From: Verrucomicrobiia bacterium
GTDB lineage: Bacteria > Verrucomicrobiota > Verrucomicrobiia > JADLBR01 > JAIBCM01
Reading direction: 5' to 3'
DNA length: 64,000 bases
NCBI GenBank assembly: GCA_019694135.1
Contig: JAIBCM010000001.1
Location: 124,001-188,000 of the forward strand
Shown: positions 1 to 9,148 of the stretch, piece by piece
Position numbering within the stretch: position 1 is the first letter of the stretch
Layout: each line of letters opens with the position of its first letter
Notes under the pieces: generated by a model
Told to the model about the DNA's origin: nothing
What the model saw: only the letters and a program-made list of their open reading frames with translations
Databases searched by the model: none
Position numbers and translations under genes: made by a program

Positions 1-27
1 TCTTATTTTAAATTTTAATCTCGATTT

Positions 28-119
28 TGGCGGAAGGGGTGGGATTTGAACCCACGGTCCCGCTTAGCGGGACGCTCGATTTCGAGTCGAGTGCCTTAGA
101 CCAACTCAGCCACCCTTCC
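28..119 (-). tRNA. tRNA-Ser (anticodon CGA)
   Basis: Read on the minus strand this folds as a class II tRNA. The 7-bp acceptor stem pairs GGAAGGG with CCCTTCC, followed by discriminator G and an encoded CCA. The anticodon arm is CTCGA-ctCGAaa-TCGAG, giving anticodon CGA for the serine codon UCG. A long variable arm built on CCCGC/GCGGG and a T arm containing GGTTCAAATC are both present. The long variable arm is what is expected of tRNA-Ser. It lies downstream of, and on the same strand as, the hexapeptide-repeat gene. Confidence 0.96.
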
Positions 120-165
120 AAGAAGGAAAAATTAAAATAAGTTAAATCGTCAAAAAAGCCAGCCA

Positions 166-843
166 CTAAAAATTGCGCTTCACAATTTGTTGCGTCTTGG
201 CCTGTTTTACAATCGAACCCTCCTCCAAAACTCCGCGCCAATGCGTGCCGGGATAAAGCAAACAACGTTTTCCCAATAATGAACCAGGACTAATTACCGA
301 ATTGCAACCCACCTCCGTCTCATCGCCGATAACTGCGCCAAACTTATTAAGCCCTGTATCAATCATTTCACCCCCATGACGAATTACAATATGATCTCGT
401 GTCAATTTCAAATTACTTAAAATCACGCCCGCTGCCAAATGCGCGCGATGACCTAAAATCGAATCTCCTACATAACTAAAGTGTGGCACTTCACTTTCAT
501 TCAACAAAATACAATTCTTAAATTCACAAGAGTTGCCCGCAATCACGCCATTACCTAAAATGACATTTTCACGAATATAACACCCATTGCGAATATGACA
601 ATTTTCACCGATCCAAGCCGGACCTTTAATAAAAGCTCCGTGCTCAACAACCGTTCCTTTTCCGATAAAAACCTTTTCCCCAATAAAAGGCTGACCCACC
701 AAAGATCCATGAAACGCGGGTTTCAACCGAAATTGAAGATAATTCGGAATCTGCTTCAACGCATCCCACACAAACTGCGCCGACTCAAACAAAGGCTGAT
801 GCTCACAATGCGTTAAATCCAAAAATTCTTTTACCGAAAACAT
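166..843 (-). CDS. Left-handed beta-helix (hexapeptide repeat) protein, GlmU/LpxA-like
   Basis: A 225-residue protein. Residues about 45-185 form consecutive hexapeptide repeats (for example FIGEKVFIGKGTVVEHG and NGCYIRENVILGNGVIAG), the signature of a left-handed beta-helix acyl- or nucleotidyl-transferase. It resembles the C-terminal acetyltransferase half of GlmU-type enzymes, but the N-terminal nucleotidyltransferase domain is absent; only about 45 residues precede the helix. It could be a sugar-nucleotide acetyltransferase acting in envelope synthesis, but the substrate cannot be read from the sequence. It is the last protein gene of a long minus-strand run, starting 5 bp after the stop of the propeller gene. 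Confidence 0.75.
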   Translation of the reverse strand: MFSVKEFLDLTHCEHQPLFESAQFVWDALKQIPNYLQFRLKPAFHGSLVGQPFIGEKVFIGKGTVVEHGAFIKGPAWIGENCHIRNGCYIRENVILGNGVIAGNSCEFKNCILLNESEVPHFSYVGDSILGHRAHLAAGVILSNLKLTRDHIVIRHGGEMIDTGLNKFGAVIGDETEVGCNSVISPGSLLGKRCLLYPGTHWRGVLEEGSIVKQAKTQQIVKRNF

Positions 844-848
844 AAGTT

Positions 849-2966
849 TTACGGATTATAATTAGCGCTCGCCAAATTCCCAGCTTCATCTTGAACACGA
901 ATAAAAAGCTTTTCTCCCCCACTCACCTTAGCTTCAAATATTTCTTCCGAGGAGTCGAGCACACCATCTTTTGGCTGAATTTCTGCAAACTCAACTCCAT
1001 CACGCGAAATCATGACATCCCAAATTAAAGACCCTTGATCACGCGCGCGAAAAGTGATCACACCATTATCGCTAGCCATTTTCTCAATTTGCGGCGCCGT
1101 GTTATCAATCAAAATACCTTCACTAATCTTTTCATCACTTAATGGATCCGTCTCATTACTTTTCTTATCCGTCACCGAAACTTTAAAATAATAAATACCA
1201 TCTTCCCAACCGATTGTGTCCAAAGTATAAGCAGCCACTTCCAACTCTTTCTCTAAAACCTTGAAATCTTTTTCATTTTCTCGGCGATAACTCAATTGAT
1301 ATGTCAACTGATCGGGATTAGGATCACTCGCCGACCAAACAATCGTTTGCAAACCTCCTCGCAATTCTGGAGCCATGCGCGTGCGATCAAACGAAGGCAT
1401 CTCAAACAAATCCCAATTAAGCAATTGTTGCAACGTCTTTTGTTGTGGCGGCTGAGGCGGATCAGTCATCGGCGCATAACCAATACCCGAAGGCAACGCG
1501 ACAATCGCATTGATTCGTGGCGCTAAATTTTTAGGTGTATAAAATACATCAACCCGTCGCACACTACCCGTTTTTAATGACAACTCATACTGTAAATAAC
1601 GCGCTGCGGGACTGACCACTTTTTGATCCTTCAATTCCACCCAATCATACCATGTCTTGTCCGGCTCTACAGTGTTACCGCTCCGAGTTCGCACGTGCGC
1701 CACTTCGCCTTTTACCCGCAAAGCGCCCCACCGACTGAATCCCTGGCTATCGATCACTTCTGATTGATAAATTCCATCACCTCCAGCTGCTTTCAAAGCC
1801 CACCATCCTCCATCATTACTCGTGGCAGCAAACAAATTATTTTGATTACTCACCAAGACCGTAATTTGATTCGATTCCGCGCGCGCCACGACACGTTTTT
1901 CACCTCGATCACTCACACCATACAAAAACCCGTCATCGCCCGTTCCAATCAACCACTCTCCTCGATAACGCAACAACGCCTGCGGCGAAGCATCCGCCGA
2001 CCACAAAACCGTAGCAAATCCAGGTTGTTCCAACTGATAGACCTCACCTCTTTCTTGACTCAACGAAGGCGTACCTCCCTTTAAAAAAGAATTCATCGCA
2101 TCACTCTTTTGATTTGCATTTTTTGAATTGTCTAATTTTTCATTAGCAGATTTATCCTCAGTTTGCGGGGGATTAATTTTAGTGCGTTGCGGTTTACTAG
2201 CTGCTTCCAATCCCAAAGCTGCAAATGCGATTCGCCCATTTTCATCCACAGCAATCTGTCGAATCTCTTTTCGCGGCGCATCAAAAAGCGCTAGCGCTTT
2301 ACCTTTTTCTTTCACTTGCAAAACCAAACCCTTTCCCTCCGTGCCAACAAGAAGATCACCATTCTTATCCTGAGCCAAACAACGCAAATTGGGTTCATTG
2401 CTATCATAAAAAACTTCGCCCTGACCCAATGCCGTAACCCGATACAATTTTCCTTCCGTGCCCGTCGCCACATACAAATCATTCCCTTTCCACAACAAAG
2501 CCCAAATATATTTCTCTTTAGGATCAAAATATTCCTCCACCAATTCCTTTCCATTAACACGATACACTTTCCCATCTGGAGCCGTAGCGGCATATAATAC
2601 TCCTTTCGCATCCCAAACCAAAGCCGTCACTTGCGATTCTTTGAGCTTCGCCCACTCCATTAATTCACCTACTGGTGAAACTTTAAAAATTTTACCTTCA
2701 TCACCTGCCGCTAAAAACGTGTTCCCTTGCGAATCACGCACTGCCGACCAAATAACCTTTACAGAAAAATTCGTTTTCAAAGCCGACTCCAATTTCCAGC
2801 CTGAACTCAAAACTCCTTCTTCCCCCAAAGTTACCCCTTGCGGCTCACCCTTTAACCATGTCTCAAACCTTTCATGCGTCACACGCACCGAAGGCTGCGC
2901 CTTTAACTCTATTCCTACCATCGCCAAAACGATGATCAACCATCTACTGCTTGGTATCCATTTCAT
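849..2966 (-). CDS. Exported beta-propeller protein of unknown function
   Basis: A 705-residue protein with an N-terminal signal peptide (hydrophobic WLIIVLAMVGIELKA, likely cut near residue 23). Residues about 65-400 hold repeated blade-like units such as DEGKIFKV, PDGKVYRV and TEGKLYRV, typical of ligand-sensing or two-component-regulator-type propellers. A lysine/asparagine-rich linker lies near residues 265-300. The C-terminal third looks like fibronectin/Ig-like beta sandwiches (TIVWSASDPNPDQLTYQLSYR and VSVTDKKSNETDPLSDE). The start is 1 bp after the stop of the S55-type peptidase gene, so the two are surely cotranscribed and may act together outside the cytoplasm. No enzymatic motif was found. 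Confidence 0.7.
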   Translation of the reverse strand: MKWIPSSRWLIIVLAMVGIELKAQPSVRVTHERFETWLKGEPQGVTLGEEGVLSSGWKLESALKTNFSVKVIWSAVRDSQGNTFLAAGDEGKIFKVSPVGELMEWAKLKESQVTALVWDAKGVLYAATAPDGKVYRVNGKELVEEYFDPKEKYIWALLWKGNDLYVATGTEGKLYRVTALGQGEVFYDSNEPNLRCLAQDKNGDLLVGTEGKGLVLQVKEKGKALALFDAPRKEIRQIAVDENGRIAFAALGLEAASKPQRTKINPPQTEDKSANEKLDNSKNANQKSDAMNSFLKGGTPSLSQERGEVYQLEQPGFATVLWSADASPQALLRYRGEWLIGTGDDGFLYGVSDRGEKRVVARAESNQITVLVSNQNNLFAATSNDGGWWALKAAGGDGIYQSEVIDSQGFSRWGALRVKGEVAHVRTRSGNTVEPDKTWYDWVELKDQKVVSPAARYLQYELSLKTGSVRRVDVFYTPKNLAPRINAIVALPSGIGYAPMTDPPQPPQQKTLQQLLNWDLFEMPSFDRTRMAPELRGGLQTIVWSASDPNPDQLTYQLSYRRENEKDFKVLEKELEVAAYTLDTIGWEDGIYYFKVSVTDKKSNETDPLSDEKISEGILIDNTAPQIEKMASDNGVITFRARDQGSLIWDVMISRDGVEFAEIQPKDGVLDSSEEIFEAKVSGGEKLFIRVQDEAGNLASANYNP

Positions 2967-2967
2967 A

Positions 2968-4725
2968 TCATTTTACTGTAAAAGTGATTCCTGTTTTTCC
3001 TGTAATCTCTCCATCTAATCTTGTGCTTTCTTCCATAACTCGACTTGAAAAAATCGGGGAAGAATCGCTATCGGCATTAGCTAATACACTCATCACCGAA
3101 GGCGGCAAATTCTCCAACCGTTTCTCGCGAAAACGCATACCCATCTCAGGCGACAACAACCGAACAACCAATTCATTGGCGCTGCGTTGTTGATTCCATT
3201 GCCGCAACAAATCCCTCAATGAATCAGCCTTATCCGAGCCATCATTCCCAGGCCAAAAGGGAAAACGTCTTAAGGAACTAGCATCTTGTTGATCTTCTAG
3301 ATAAAAAAGCTGACCATTAGCAACTTGCAACGTCACATCATCATCATGATTAAACTTATCCGGTAAAACAAAAGAGAAATTCTTCTGTAAAACTTCGCCA
3401 TACTTAGGTCGCAACATCACACGCACCTTGATTTCCTGTCCCGGCTCCGGTCGTTGCGGTTCGATTTGGACAGACTCCACAGTAAACACCGATTCGCTAG
3501 GTTTCACTTGCAAATTCACATCAAAAAATTCAGGCTCCACTTTCTCCAAACGTTGCCCATACAAATCCCCTACACGTTGCGCCACACCAAAAATCAAACC
3601 CATTGCATCGCTTTCATCACCGCTTGAAAAAGCGTCAAAATTCAAAGGTTCATGACCTTTAAGACCTAATTGCCCTTTCAAAGCAACTGACCATTTTGCA
3701 CTCGCCTCATCATTCTCCAATAAAACACTGCCCACCAAGCTGGCCAAAATTGCCGGCGTAAAAAGTTCATGCGAAACAAAATTACCTTCATAGATTTTCG
3801 GCTGCTGATCTTCCCATTGCACCGTAACGCGATAACGAGGCAAAGTCGGCACAGGCCCTACAACCCCGCCAACTGCCGAAAGACGATCCTGAGTCAAGGT
3901 TCCCACCGTTCGACGAACATTCGCCAACTTAAAAGGCATATAATAACTCGGAATTGTGCTAATAATTTCCGCTTCGCATAATGGCAACTCAACATCACCC
4001 CAACCAAACATAGGATGACCAAAAGCTAAAAGCTGATCTCCCTGCCGCCAAGTGACCGTTCCAGTTCCCGCCATATGCAAATCGCCCGTCAAAAAAGCCA
4101 CTGAAACCGGCGCCCCCGGCAACAGTTCAGTCCCCCGCTGCGATTGTCCTCTGCCACCACCACCACCTGCCGCCATAAAAAAACCGGAACCCTCCCAAAT
4201 TTTTTCCATTATTTTCTTAGCATAACCCGAAACACCACTCATGCTCAAAGGTAGAGAAAGCCAACCACTTTTTTCATCATTTTGTAGCCATGAATAACCA
4301 GGGAAAAAACGTTCAGGATGCCAAACTGTTTTAACATCCTTAGATTTTTGATTCACTACCAGCATATCTGCAATGGGAGTAAATCCACAATGTCCATCCT
4401 TTTCAAACACAGCAATTCTTCGCGAAAGTGCTCCGGCCAATTTTCCCTCAATATATAAAGGGCTTCCGCTCATGCCATGAACCGCACCCGTTAATTTCGT
4501 TTTCTCATCTACTAATTTAGCGATAATCAAATCCTTGCCCGGTCCCAAATAATCCTCCGAAACTCCCAAAACTTCTGTTTCCAACGGCACAATATTCGTA
4601 CCTTGTAAAACCGTATAAGTTGTCCCCTTCATTCCGGCTTTAATTTGGGAAACCGGAAAAATCTCTTCAGCGCGCGAAACACAAATCGCACTCAAAAAAA
4701 ACATAATTAAACTACCAATCTTCAT
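2968..4725 (-). CDS. Exported SpoIVB-like (peptidase family S55) protein
   Basis: The start chosen is the ATG at 4725, giving 585 residues with a signal peptide (IGSLIMFFLSAICVSRA). A longer reading overlaps hemL and adds only basic, non-homologous residues. Residues 84-89 are GMSGSP within HGMSGSPLYIEGKLAGALS, matching the catalytic-serine motif of SpoIVB/S55 peptidases. A downstream FGHPMFGWGDVELPL segment resembles the second conserved region of that family. SpoIVB itself is a Bacillus sporulation protease; here the protein is probably a periplasmic or outer-surface protease of unknown target. It follows hemL by 4 bp and is coupled to the propeller gene behind it. Confidence 0.75.
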   Translation of the reverse strand: MKIGSLIMFFLSAICVSRAEEIFPVSQIKAGMKGTTYTVLQGTNIVPLETEVLGVSEDYLGPGKDLIIAKLVDEKTKLTGAVHGMSGSPLYIEGKLAGALSRRIAVFEKDGHCGFTPIADMLVVNQKSKDVKTVWHPERFFPGYSWLQNDEKSGWLSLPLSMSGVSGYAKKIMEKIWEGSGFFMAAGGGGGRGQSQRGTELLPGAPVSVAFLTGDLHMAGTGTVTWRQGDQLLAFGHPMFGWGDVELPLCEAEIISTIPSYYMPFKLANVRRTVGTLTQDRLSAVGGVVGPVPTLPRYRVTVQWEDQQPKIYEGNFVSHELFTPAILASLVGSVLLENDEASAKWSVALKGQLGLKGHEPLNFDAFSSGDESDAMGLIFGVAQRVGDLYGQRLEKVEPEFFDVNLQVKPSESVFTVESVQIEPQRPEPGQEIKVRVMLRPKYGEVLQKNFSFVLPDKFNHDDDVTLQVANGQLFYLEDQQDASSLRRFPFWPGNDGSDKADSLRDLLRQWNQQRSANELVVRLLSPEMGMRFREKRLENLPPSVMSVLANADSDSSPIFSSRVMEESTRLDGEITGKTGITFTVK

Positions 4726-4729
4726 TACT

Positions 4730-6022
4730 TTAAATCTTTTCCAAAGCTTGACGCGCCGCGCGCAGCGTCTTTTCCATTTCTTTGGCTCCATGCGCCATAG
4801 AAAGAAAGCCTGCTTCAAACTGAGACGGCGCCAAATAAATTCCCTGCTCCAACATTGCATGAAAAAACCGAGCAAACGCCTTGGTATCACTACGCTTCGC
4901 ATCGGTTAAATTATGAATCTCTTGCTCGCAAAAATAGAGACAAAACATAGACCCTATTTGTTTAAACTGACATCTTTTCCCTTTTTCTCCTAACTGTTTT
5001 AAAAGTTCATTCATACTTTCAGCAAATTCGGATCCCAACTCATTAAGACGTCGGAACCCATGACTTGCTTCTAATTCTTTTAATTGCGCCAAACCTGCCG
5101 CCATAGCCAAAGGATTTCCCGACAAAGTTCCCGCCTGATAAACCGGCCCATCTGGCGCCAAATAATCCATAATATCCGAGCGCCCACCGAACGCGCCTAC
5201 GGGTAAACCACCACCAATCACCTTACCAAACGCGCTCAAATCAGGTGTCACACCATAAATTTCTTGCGCCCCACCGCGAGCCAAACGAAATCCCGTCATG
5301 ACCTCATCAAAAATTAAAAGCGCATCCCATTGCGAACATAATTTTCGCAATCCTTCTAAAAAACCAGATCGAGGCAAATACAAACCCGCATTCGCTGGAA
5401 TCGGCTCCAAAATAATCGCCGCAATTTCCTTGCCTTGTTCGATAAAAACTTTTTCTACCAACTTCAAATCATTAAAAGGCAACACCGTCGTCAATTCCGC
5501 CAAAGCTTGTGGCACTCCTGCACTATCGGGCCTTCCTAATGTCAAAGCGCCACTACCGGCAGCCACCAAAAGCGAATCCACATGACCATGGTAACAGCCT
5601 TCGAATTTAATAATTCTTTCCCGTTTGGTAAACCCCCGCGCCAAACGAATGCAAGACATCGTCGCTTCGGTGCCACTATTGCAAAATCGCACTTTTTGAA
5701 TCGAGGGCACCCATTCGATAATTTTTTTAGCTAAGCTCACTTCATAAGGATTCGGAATGCCAAAACTCAAACCCTTTTCCGCAGCTTGCTTGACTGCATG
5801 CACTACCGACTTGGCCGCATGCCCCAAAATATTGGGTCCCCAACTACAAACATAATCCACATAATCATTACCATCCACATCGAACACATAAGCCCCTTCC
5901 GCATGCTGCACAAAAAACGGTTTTCCACCCACAGCGCGAAAAGCGCGCACAGGCGAATTCACCCCACCGGGAATATAATTCAACGCTTCGGCAAATAATT
6001 TTTCTGAAAGTTCACGTTTCAT
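4730..6022 (-). CDS. hemL: Glutamate-1-semialdehyde 2,1-aminomutase
   Basis: A 430-residue class III PLP aminotransferase that converts glutamate-1-semialdehyde to 5-aminolevulinate in the C5 route of haem synthesis. NSGTEATM (residues 115-122), IFDEVMTGFR (238-245) and the PLP lysine K267 in SAFGKVIGGGLPVGAFGG are all intact. The length is normal for the family. The start codon overlaps the stop of the nitroreductase fusion as TAATG, which indicates translational coupling. It sits in a long envelope and energy-transduction operon rather than with other hem genes. Confidence 0.97.
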   Translation of the reverse strand: MKRELSEKLFAEALNYIPGGVNSPVRAFRAVGGKPFFVQHAEGAYVFDVDGNDYVDYVCSWGPNILGHAAKSVVHAVKQAAEKGLSFGIPNPYEVSLAKKIIEWVPSIQKVRFCNSGTEATMSCIRLARGFTKRERIIKFEGCYHGHVDSLLVAAGSGALTLGRPDSAGVPQALAELTTVLPFNDLKLVEKVFIEQGKEIAAIILEPIPANAGLYLPRSGFLEGLRKLCSQWDALLIFDEVMTGFRLARGGAQEIYGVTPDLSAFGKVIGGGLPVGAFGGRSDIMDYLAPDGPVYQAGTLSGNPLAMAAGLAQLKELEASHGFRRLNELGSEFAESMNELLKQLGEKGKRCQFKQIGSMFCLYFCEQEIHNLTDAKRSDTKAFARFFHAMLEQGIYLAPSQFEAGFLSMAHGAKEMEKTLRAARQALEKI

Positions 6023-7077
6023 TAAATTCTACCCTCCATTAAATCGATTAACTCTATAAAACTTTTTACATCATGACGACTGGGATCCGTCGAATCCAAT
6101 AAATAACGAAACCGCGATAAACGCGCTGAATCCGATGGCCCCACAGCCAGCAATCTCCGATTAAAGGTTTCTTTTTCATCCTCGGAAAGAGGCTTCGCCT
6201 TTTTCTTCAACCATTCATAAATTTCATCGTCGCTAGCAGCTTCTTTAACCACTTCAATAAACAGGGTTGAATCTACTTTCAAAAGATCAAGCAAAAGACG
6301 ATCAAATCCCACCGAAATAAAATTGTAACCGGGCAACTGATTTTTGGTGGCTAACCGCACTTTATCAATCAATCGCGGCAAATGCACTAACCCAAACGCC
6401 TTCTCACGTGGACTACGAAGATGCTTGGGAGAAAATTGGTAGGATGTTTTTAAATCATCCACAAAAAAAAGTTCTTTGCGCGGCAAACGCCCCGGATGCT
6501 TCCTAGTTTCAGAAGCATATCCCACTGACAATAACGTTGCAATTACGATATCATTCCGATCTTCAGCGCCAATCACTTTCTTAACCTCTTCCTCCTCCCA
6601 ATCATTCAAAAAACAGCTCCCCAATCCAAAACTCTCCGCAGCCAAAGCCACATGCGCTGCCGCAATCATGGCATCTTTAATAGCAAACTCTCTCTGGCGA
6701 ATTCCCATTTTTTCTTGAAAAGCCAAAGCCTCTGATTTTGCCCCATCGGCCATCTCTTGAGACCATGCCCCTGTCGCTTGCGCAGTTTCTAAAATTTGGG
6801 TCAATACCGATTTCCATCCTTGAAGCGAAGCCGTAAAAACAAATATCACAGGCGCTTCTTGAATTTGAGTTTGATGTCGAGTTACAGCACTCAACTTCTT
6901 CCTTTGCGCATCGCCCATTACTAAAACCACGCGCCAAGGTTGCAAGTTCCAATAGCTCGGCGCTTCTGCTGCGGCATCCACTAAAGCATTCAAAAGTGTG
7001 TCGGGCAGTAAATCAGACTTAAAATGTTGGACCGATCGACGTTTTTCAATCGCTTTTAAAACCGTAAGCTCGTTCAT
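6022..7077 (-). CDS. Nitroreductase-family protein fused to DUF5069
   Basis: A 351-residue protein. Residues 1-200 are a nitroreductase-fold FMN oxidoreductase: AIEKRRSVQHF at the N-terminus, APSYWNLQPWRVVLV (39-53), and AAESFGLGSCFLNDW (146-160). Residues about 216-345 match the pattern recalled for DUF5069: LRSPREKAFG, LPRLIDKVR, a GYNF segment, FDRLLLDLLKVD and SDDEIYEWLKKK. The first domain probably reduces a nitro or quinone-like substrate using FMN; the role of DUF5069 is unknown. The gene is coupled to hemL and starts 3 bp after the zinc-ribbon gene. Confidence 0.85.
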   Translation of the reverse strand: MNELTVLKAIEKRRSVQHFKSDLLPDTLLNALVDAAAEAPSYWNLQPWRVVLVMGDAQRKKLSAVTRHQTQIQEAPVIFVFTASLQGWKSVLTQILETAQATGAWSQEMADGAKSEALAFQEKMGIRQREFAIKDAMIAAAHVALAAESFGLGSCFLNDWEEEEVKKVIGAEDRNDIVIATLLSVGYASETRKHPGRLPRKELFFVDDLKTSYQFSPKHLRSPREKAFGLVHLPRLIDKVRLATKNQLPGYNFISVGFDRLLLDLLKVDSTLFIEVVKEAASDDEIYEWLKKKAKPLSEDEKETFNRRLLAVGPSDSARLSRFRYLLDSTDPSRHDVKSFIELIDLMEGRI

Positions 7078-7080
7078 AAA

Positions 7081-7299
7081 TTAATGATGATGAAAAATAA
7101 GTCGGGCGCCACAATGTTCACAACGATTTTGAAAAACGTTTTCATCACCTCGCCAAGGCTCAGCGCAAACAGGACATTTTCCTTTTTGTTGATTTTCTTT
7201 TCTTCTTAAAAAATGCCGAATGCTTTCCCTAATCCATAAAAGAATTACCACTGCCAAAAACCCTAGCAAATAAAAATGAAAAACTTGCGGTAAACTCAT
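7081..7299 (-). CDS. Small membrane-anchored zinc-ribbon protein
   Basis: A 72-residue protein. One N-terminal transmembrane helix (FYLLGFLAVVILLWI) is followed by a basic stretch and a four-cysteine zinc ribbon, CPVC-x16-CEHC, with a His-rich tail. Its start overlaps the stop of the TonB-like gene by 4 bp (ATGA), so it belongs to the exbB-exbD-tonB-like unit. The architecture fits a small inner-membrane protein with a cytoplasmic metal-binding knuckle. No specific function is recognised. Confidence 0.75.
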   Translation of the reverse strand: MSLPQVFHFYLLGFLAVVILLWIRESIRHFLRRKENQQKGKCPVCAEPWRGDENVFQNRCEHCGARLIFHHH

Positions 7300-8069
7300 G
7301 GATTATCCTCCGAAGAAAGCGGAGTTTGCGGCCAGTAAAAAGTCAAAGTCGACCAAACTATCTTTTTTTCTGGATCCAAAGCAAATCGCAGTTGTCCCAC
7401 TAATTTCACAGCTTCTTCATCCACTCCAATATTGCCCGACGAATTTTCAACTAAAGCGCTCTCGACCACTCCCTGAGCAGAAACGCCAACGCGCACTACC
7501 GTAGGCAAAAGAGGACGATCCGTAGCCTGCGCGCTCAAAGCAGGCATCAAACCCGAAAATCGCGATTTCAATTCTTCACCAATCACAATCGCTCCCAACT
7601 CTACAGTGCGAATGGGCTCTTTGCTTTTTTCCATTTGCGATGAAGCAGCCAAAGGAATTTGCAAAGCCGTTTCAGCTTGTTCCGGCAAACTTGCTTGATC
7701 GCCCGGCTCCAATAACTGGCGAGGCGACAAAGTTTTCAATTCACTTTCCAGAGATAATGGCAACAAAGCTAACCGCATATCCGAAGGCAAATTCGACAAA
7801 GTAGGCTTAGCAATCACACTCGGATCCTGAAATCGCAATTGAAAAGCAATATCCTGTCCCAAAAACAAATCGGACCCTTCAAAAAAAGCGCTTACCGTTG
7901 GAATCTTAGGAACTGAAGGAAATTGCGTTGCAGGCAGTTGGACTTTTAACTCTAACAAAGCGATTCCGTGTAATGCTAAAAAAAATAAAAATAATAAACT
8001 CAAACGACCATGCTGTGGCAATTTCCAATGGCCAAAATGGAAAAAAGAATGCTCGTGTGTTTTCGCCAT
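7296..8069 (-). CDS. TonB-like energy transducer (divergent)
   Basis: A 257-residue protein. One N-terminal membrane anchor (LSLLFLFFLALHGIALLEL, residues about 23-41) is followed by a long periplasmic region. The final 80 residues, containing PTVVRVGVSAQGVVESALVE and DEEAVKLVGQLRF, resemble the TonB C-terminal domain. The usual Pro/Lys-rich spacer is not evident. It lies directly after exbB and exbD with a 2-bp gap, which supports a role in passing proton-motive-force energy to outer-membrane receptors, or in a related Tol-like function. The assignment rests mostly on context and the C-terminal pattern. Confidence 0.7.
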   Translation of the reverse strand: MAKTHEHSFFHFGHWKLPQHGRLSLLFLFFLALHGIALLELKVQLPATQFPSVPKIPTVSAFFEGSDLFLGQDIAFQLRFQDPSVIAKPTLSNLPSDMRLALLPLSLESELKTLSPRQLLEPGDQASLPEQAETALQIPLAASSQMEKSKEPIRTVELGAIVIGEELKSRFSGLMPALSAQATDRPLLPTVVRVGVSAQGVVESALVENSSGNIGVDEEAVKLVGQLRFALDPEKKIVWSTLTFYWPQTPLSSEDNP

Positions 8070-8071
8070 GA

Positions 8072-8470
8072 TTACTCTTTTTGCGTCGCTAAAACGACTT
8101 CGATGTGATTCATGAGCGCCTCGCGCATCACATACATTACTGAACCGTGAGCTACAGAAACGTCGGCCTTTAAAATGAGCGCTGCGTTAGGATTTTCTTG
8201 ATTATAACGACGCAATGCCTCGCCTACTTGCTCCCATGCTAGTTTTTGATCATCAAAATAAACTTCACCATTAGCCGCTAAAGTAATCACACGCCGATTC
8301 GCAGAAGTCGCCGATCCCAAAATCGCTTCGGACAACACTACCGGCACGCCCGGTTGGGTGAGATAAACTGAACTTAACATAAAAAAAAGTAACAACAAAA
8401 ACACAACATTCACCAAAGGCACCACATCCAACGGCCCTTTTACAATGGAAATGGAAGTGGATAATTTCAC
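8072..8470 (-). CDS. exbD: ExbD/TolR-family biopolymer transport protein
   Basis: A 132-residue protein with one N-terminal transmembrane helix containing the conserved aspartate (GPLDVVPLVNVVFLLLLFFML). A periplasmic domain follows, ending in the typical AALILKADVSVAHGSVMYVM segment. It forms the proton-driven motor with ExbB. Its ATG overlaps the exbB stop by 4 bp. ExbD and TolR cannot be told apart from the sequence alone; the adjacent TonB-like gene favours ExbD. Confidence 0.92.
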   Translation of the reverse strand: MKLSTSISIVKGPLDVVPLVNVVFLLLLFFMLSSVYLTQPGVPVVLSEAILGSATSANRRVITLAANGEVYFDDQKLAWEQVGEALRRYNQENPNAALILKADVSVAHGSVMYVMREALMNHIEVVLATQKE

Positions 8471-9138
8471 AGGGAGGAAGAAGCCAAAGAAACTTCCCTA
8501 TTTTGTTTTTGAATTTCCTGTTCGGAACGAACTCCTTTTTCCGAAAGCGCTTGAACTATTTCGATCCCCGCTCGCTCCATATCGCGCATGAAATGATTAA
8601 GCCGCGTCACCAAAAAATTATACGCTGCATACGTAGGAATGGCCACACACAATCCCGCCGCTGCAGTAAGCAAAGCTTCCCAAATGCCTCCCGATAAATC
8701 CCCAGCCGTAGCCGTTCCGGACTTGGCTTGCATGGTCATAAAAACCGAAATCATCCCTGTAATCGTTCCCAACAAACCAATTAGAGGCGTTAAATAACCT
8801 AAAGTTGCCAAAGTCGAAAGATGCTGCTCCAATCGCGGCATCTGCAACTGAGCCACCTCTTGAACAATCTCCCGCAACTCCGATTTGGGCAAGTTGTGAT
8901 GCTTAATCGCAGCATGCACCACTTGAGCCACAGGCCCATAAGCCTCCTCACAACGATCCAAAGCCTCTTGATATTGACGCCTTTGCACCAGATTAATAAT
9001 GCCCGCCAAAAACTCTTCCGCTTTCAAATCTTGACGCCGAAAAAAAAGCCAACGCTCAAAAAAAATAGTCAACGCAACTGCACTGGCTATTAAAATAGGC
9101 CACATCAAAAAACCGCCGCGCTGAATCAACTCAAACAT
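8467..9138 (-). CDS. exbB: MotA/TolQ/ExbB proton channel family protein
   Basis: A 223-residue protein. One N-terminal helix (PILIASAVALTIFFERWLFF) precedes a cytoplasmic loop. The two C-terminal helices carry the family core: LATLGYLTPLIGLLGTITGMI and GGIWEALLTAAAGLCVAIPTYAAYN. It is the stator of the ExbB-ExbD-TonB energy transducer. A ten-unit heptanucleotide repeat fills the space between this start codon and the end of the preceding gene. Confidence 0.94.
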   Translation of the reverse strand: MFELIQRGGFLMWPILIASAVALTIFFERWLFFRRQDLKAEEFLAGIINLVQRRQYQEALDRCEEAYGPVAQVVHAAIKHHNLPKSELREIVQEVAQLQMPRLEQHLSTLATLGYLTPLIGLLGTITGMISVFMTMQAKSGTATAGDLSGGIWEALLTAAAGLCVAIPTYAAYNFLVTRLNHFMRDMERAGIEIVQALSEKGVRSEQEIQKQNREVSLASSSL

Positions 9139-9148
9139 AATTTATACA

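Noticed and set aside
4726-4902. N-terminal extension of the S55-type protein into hemL
   Set aside because: It is antiparallel-free but out of frame with hemL, very basic, and would bury the signal peptide that begins at the 4725 start.
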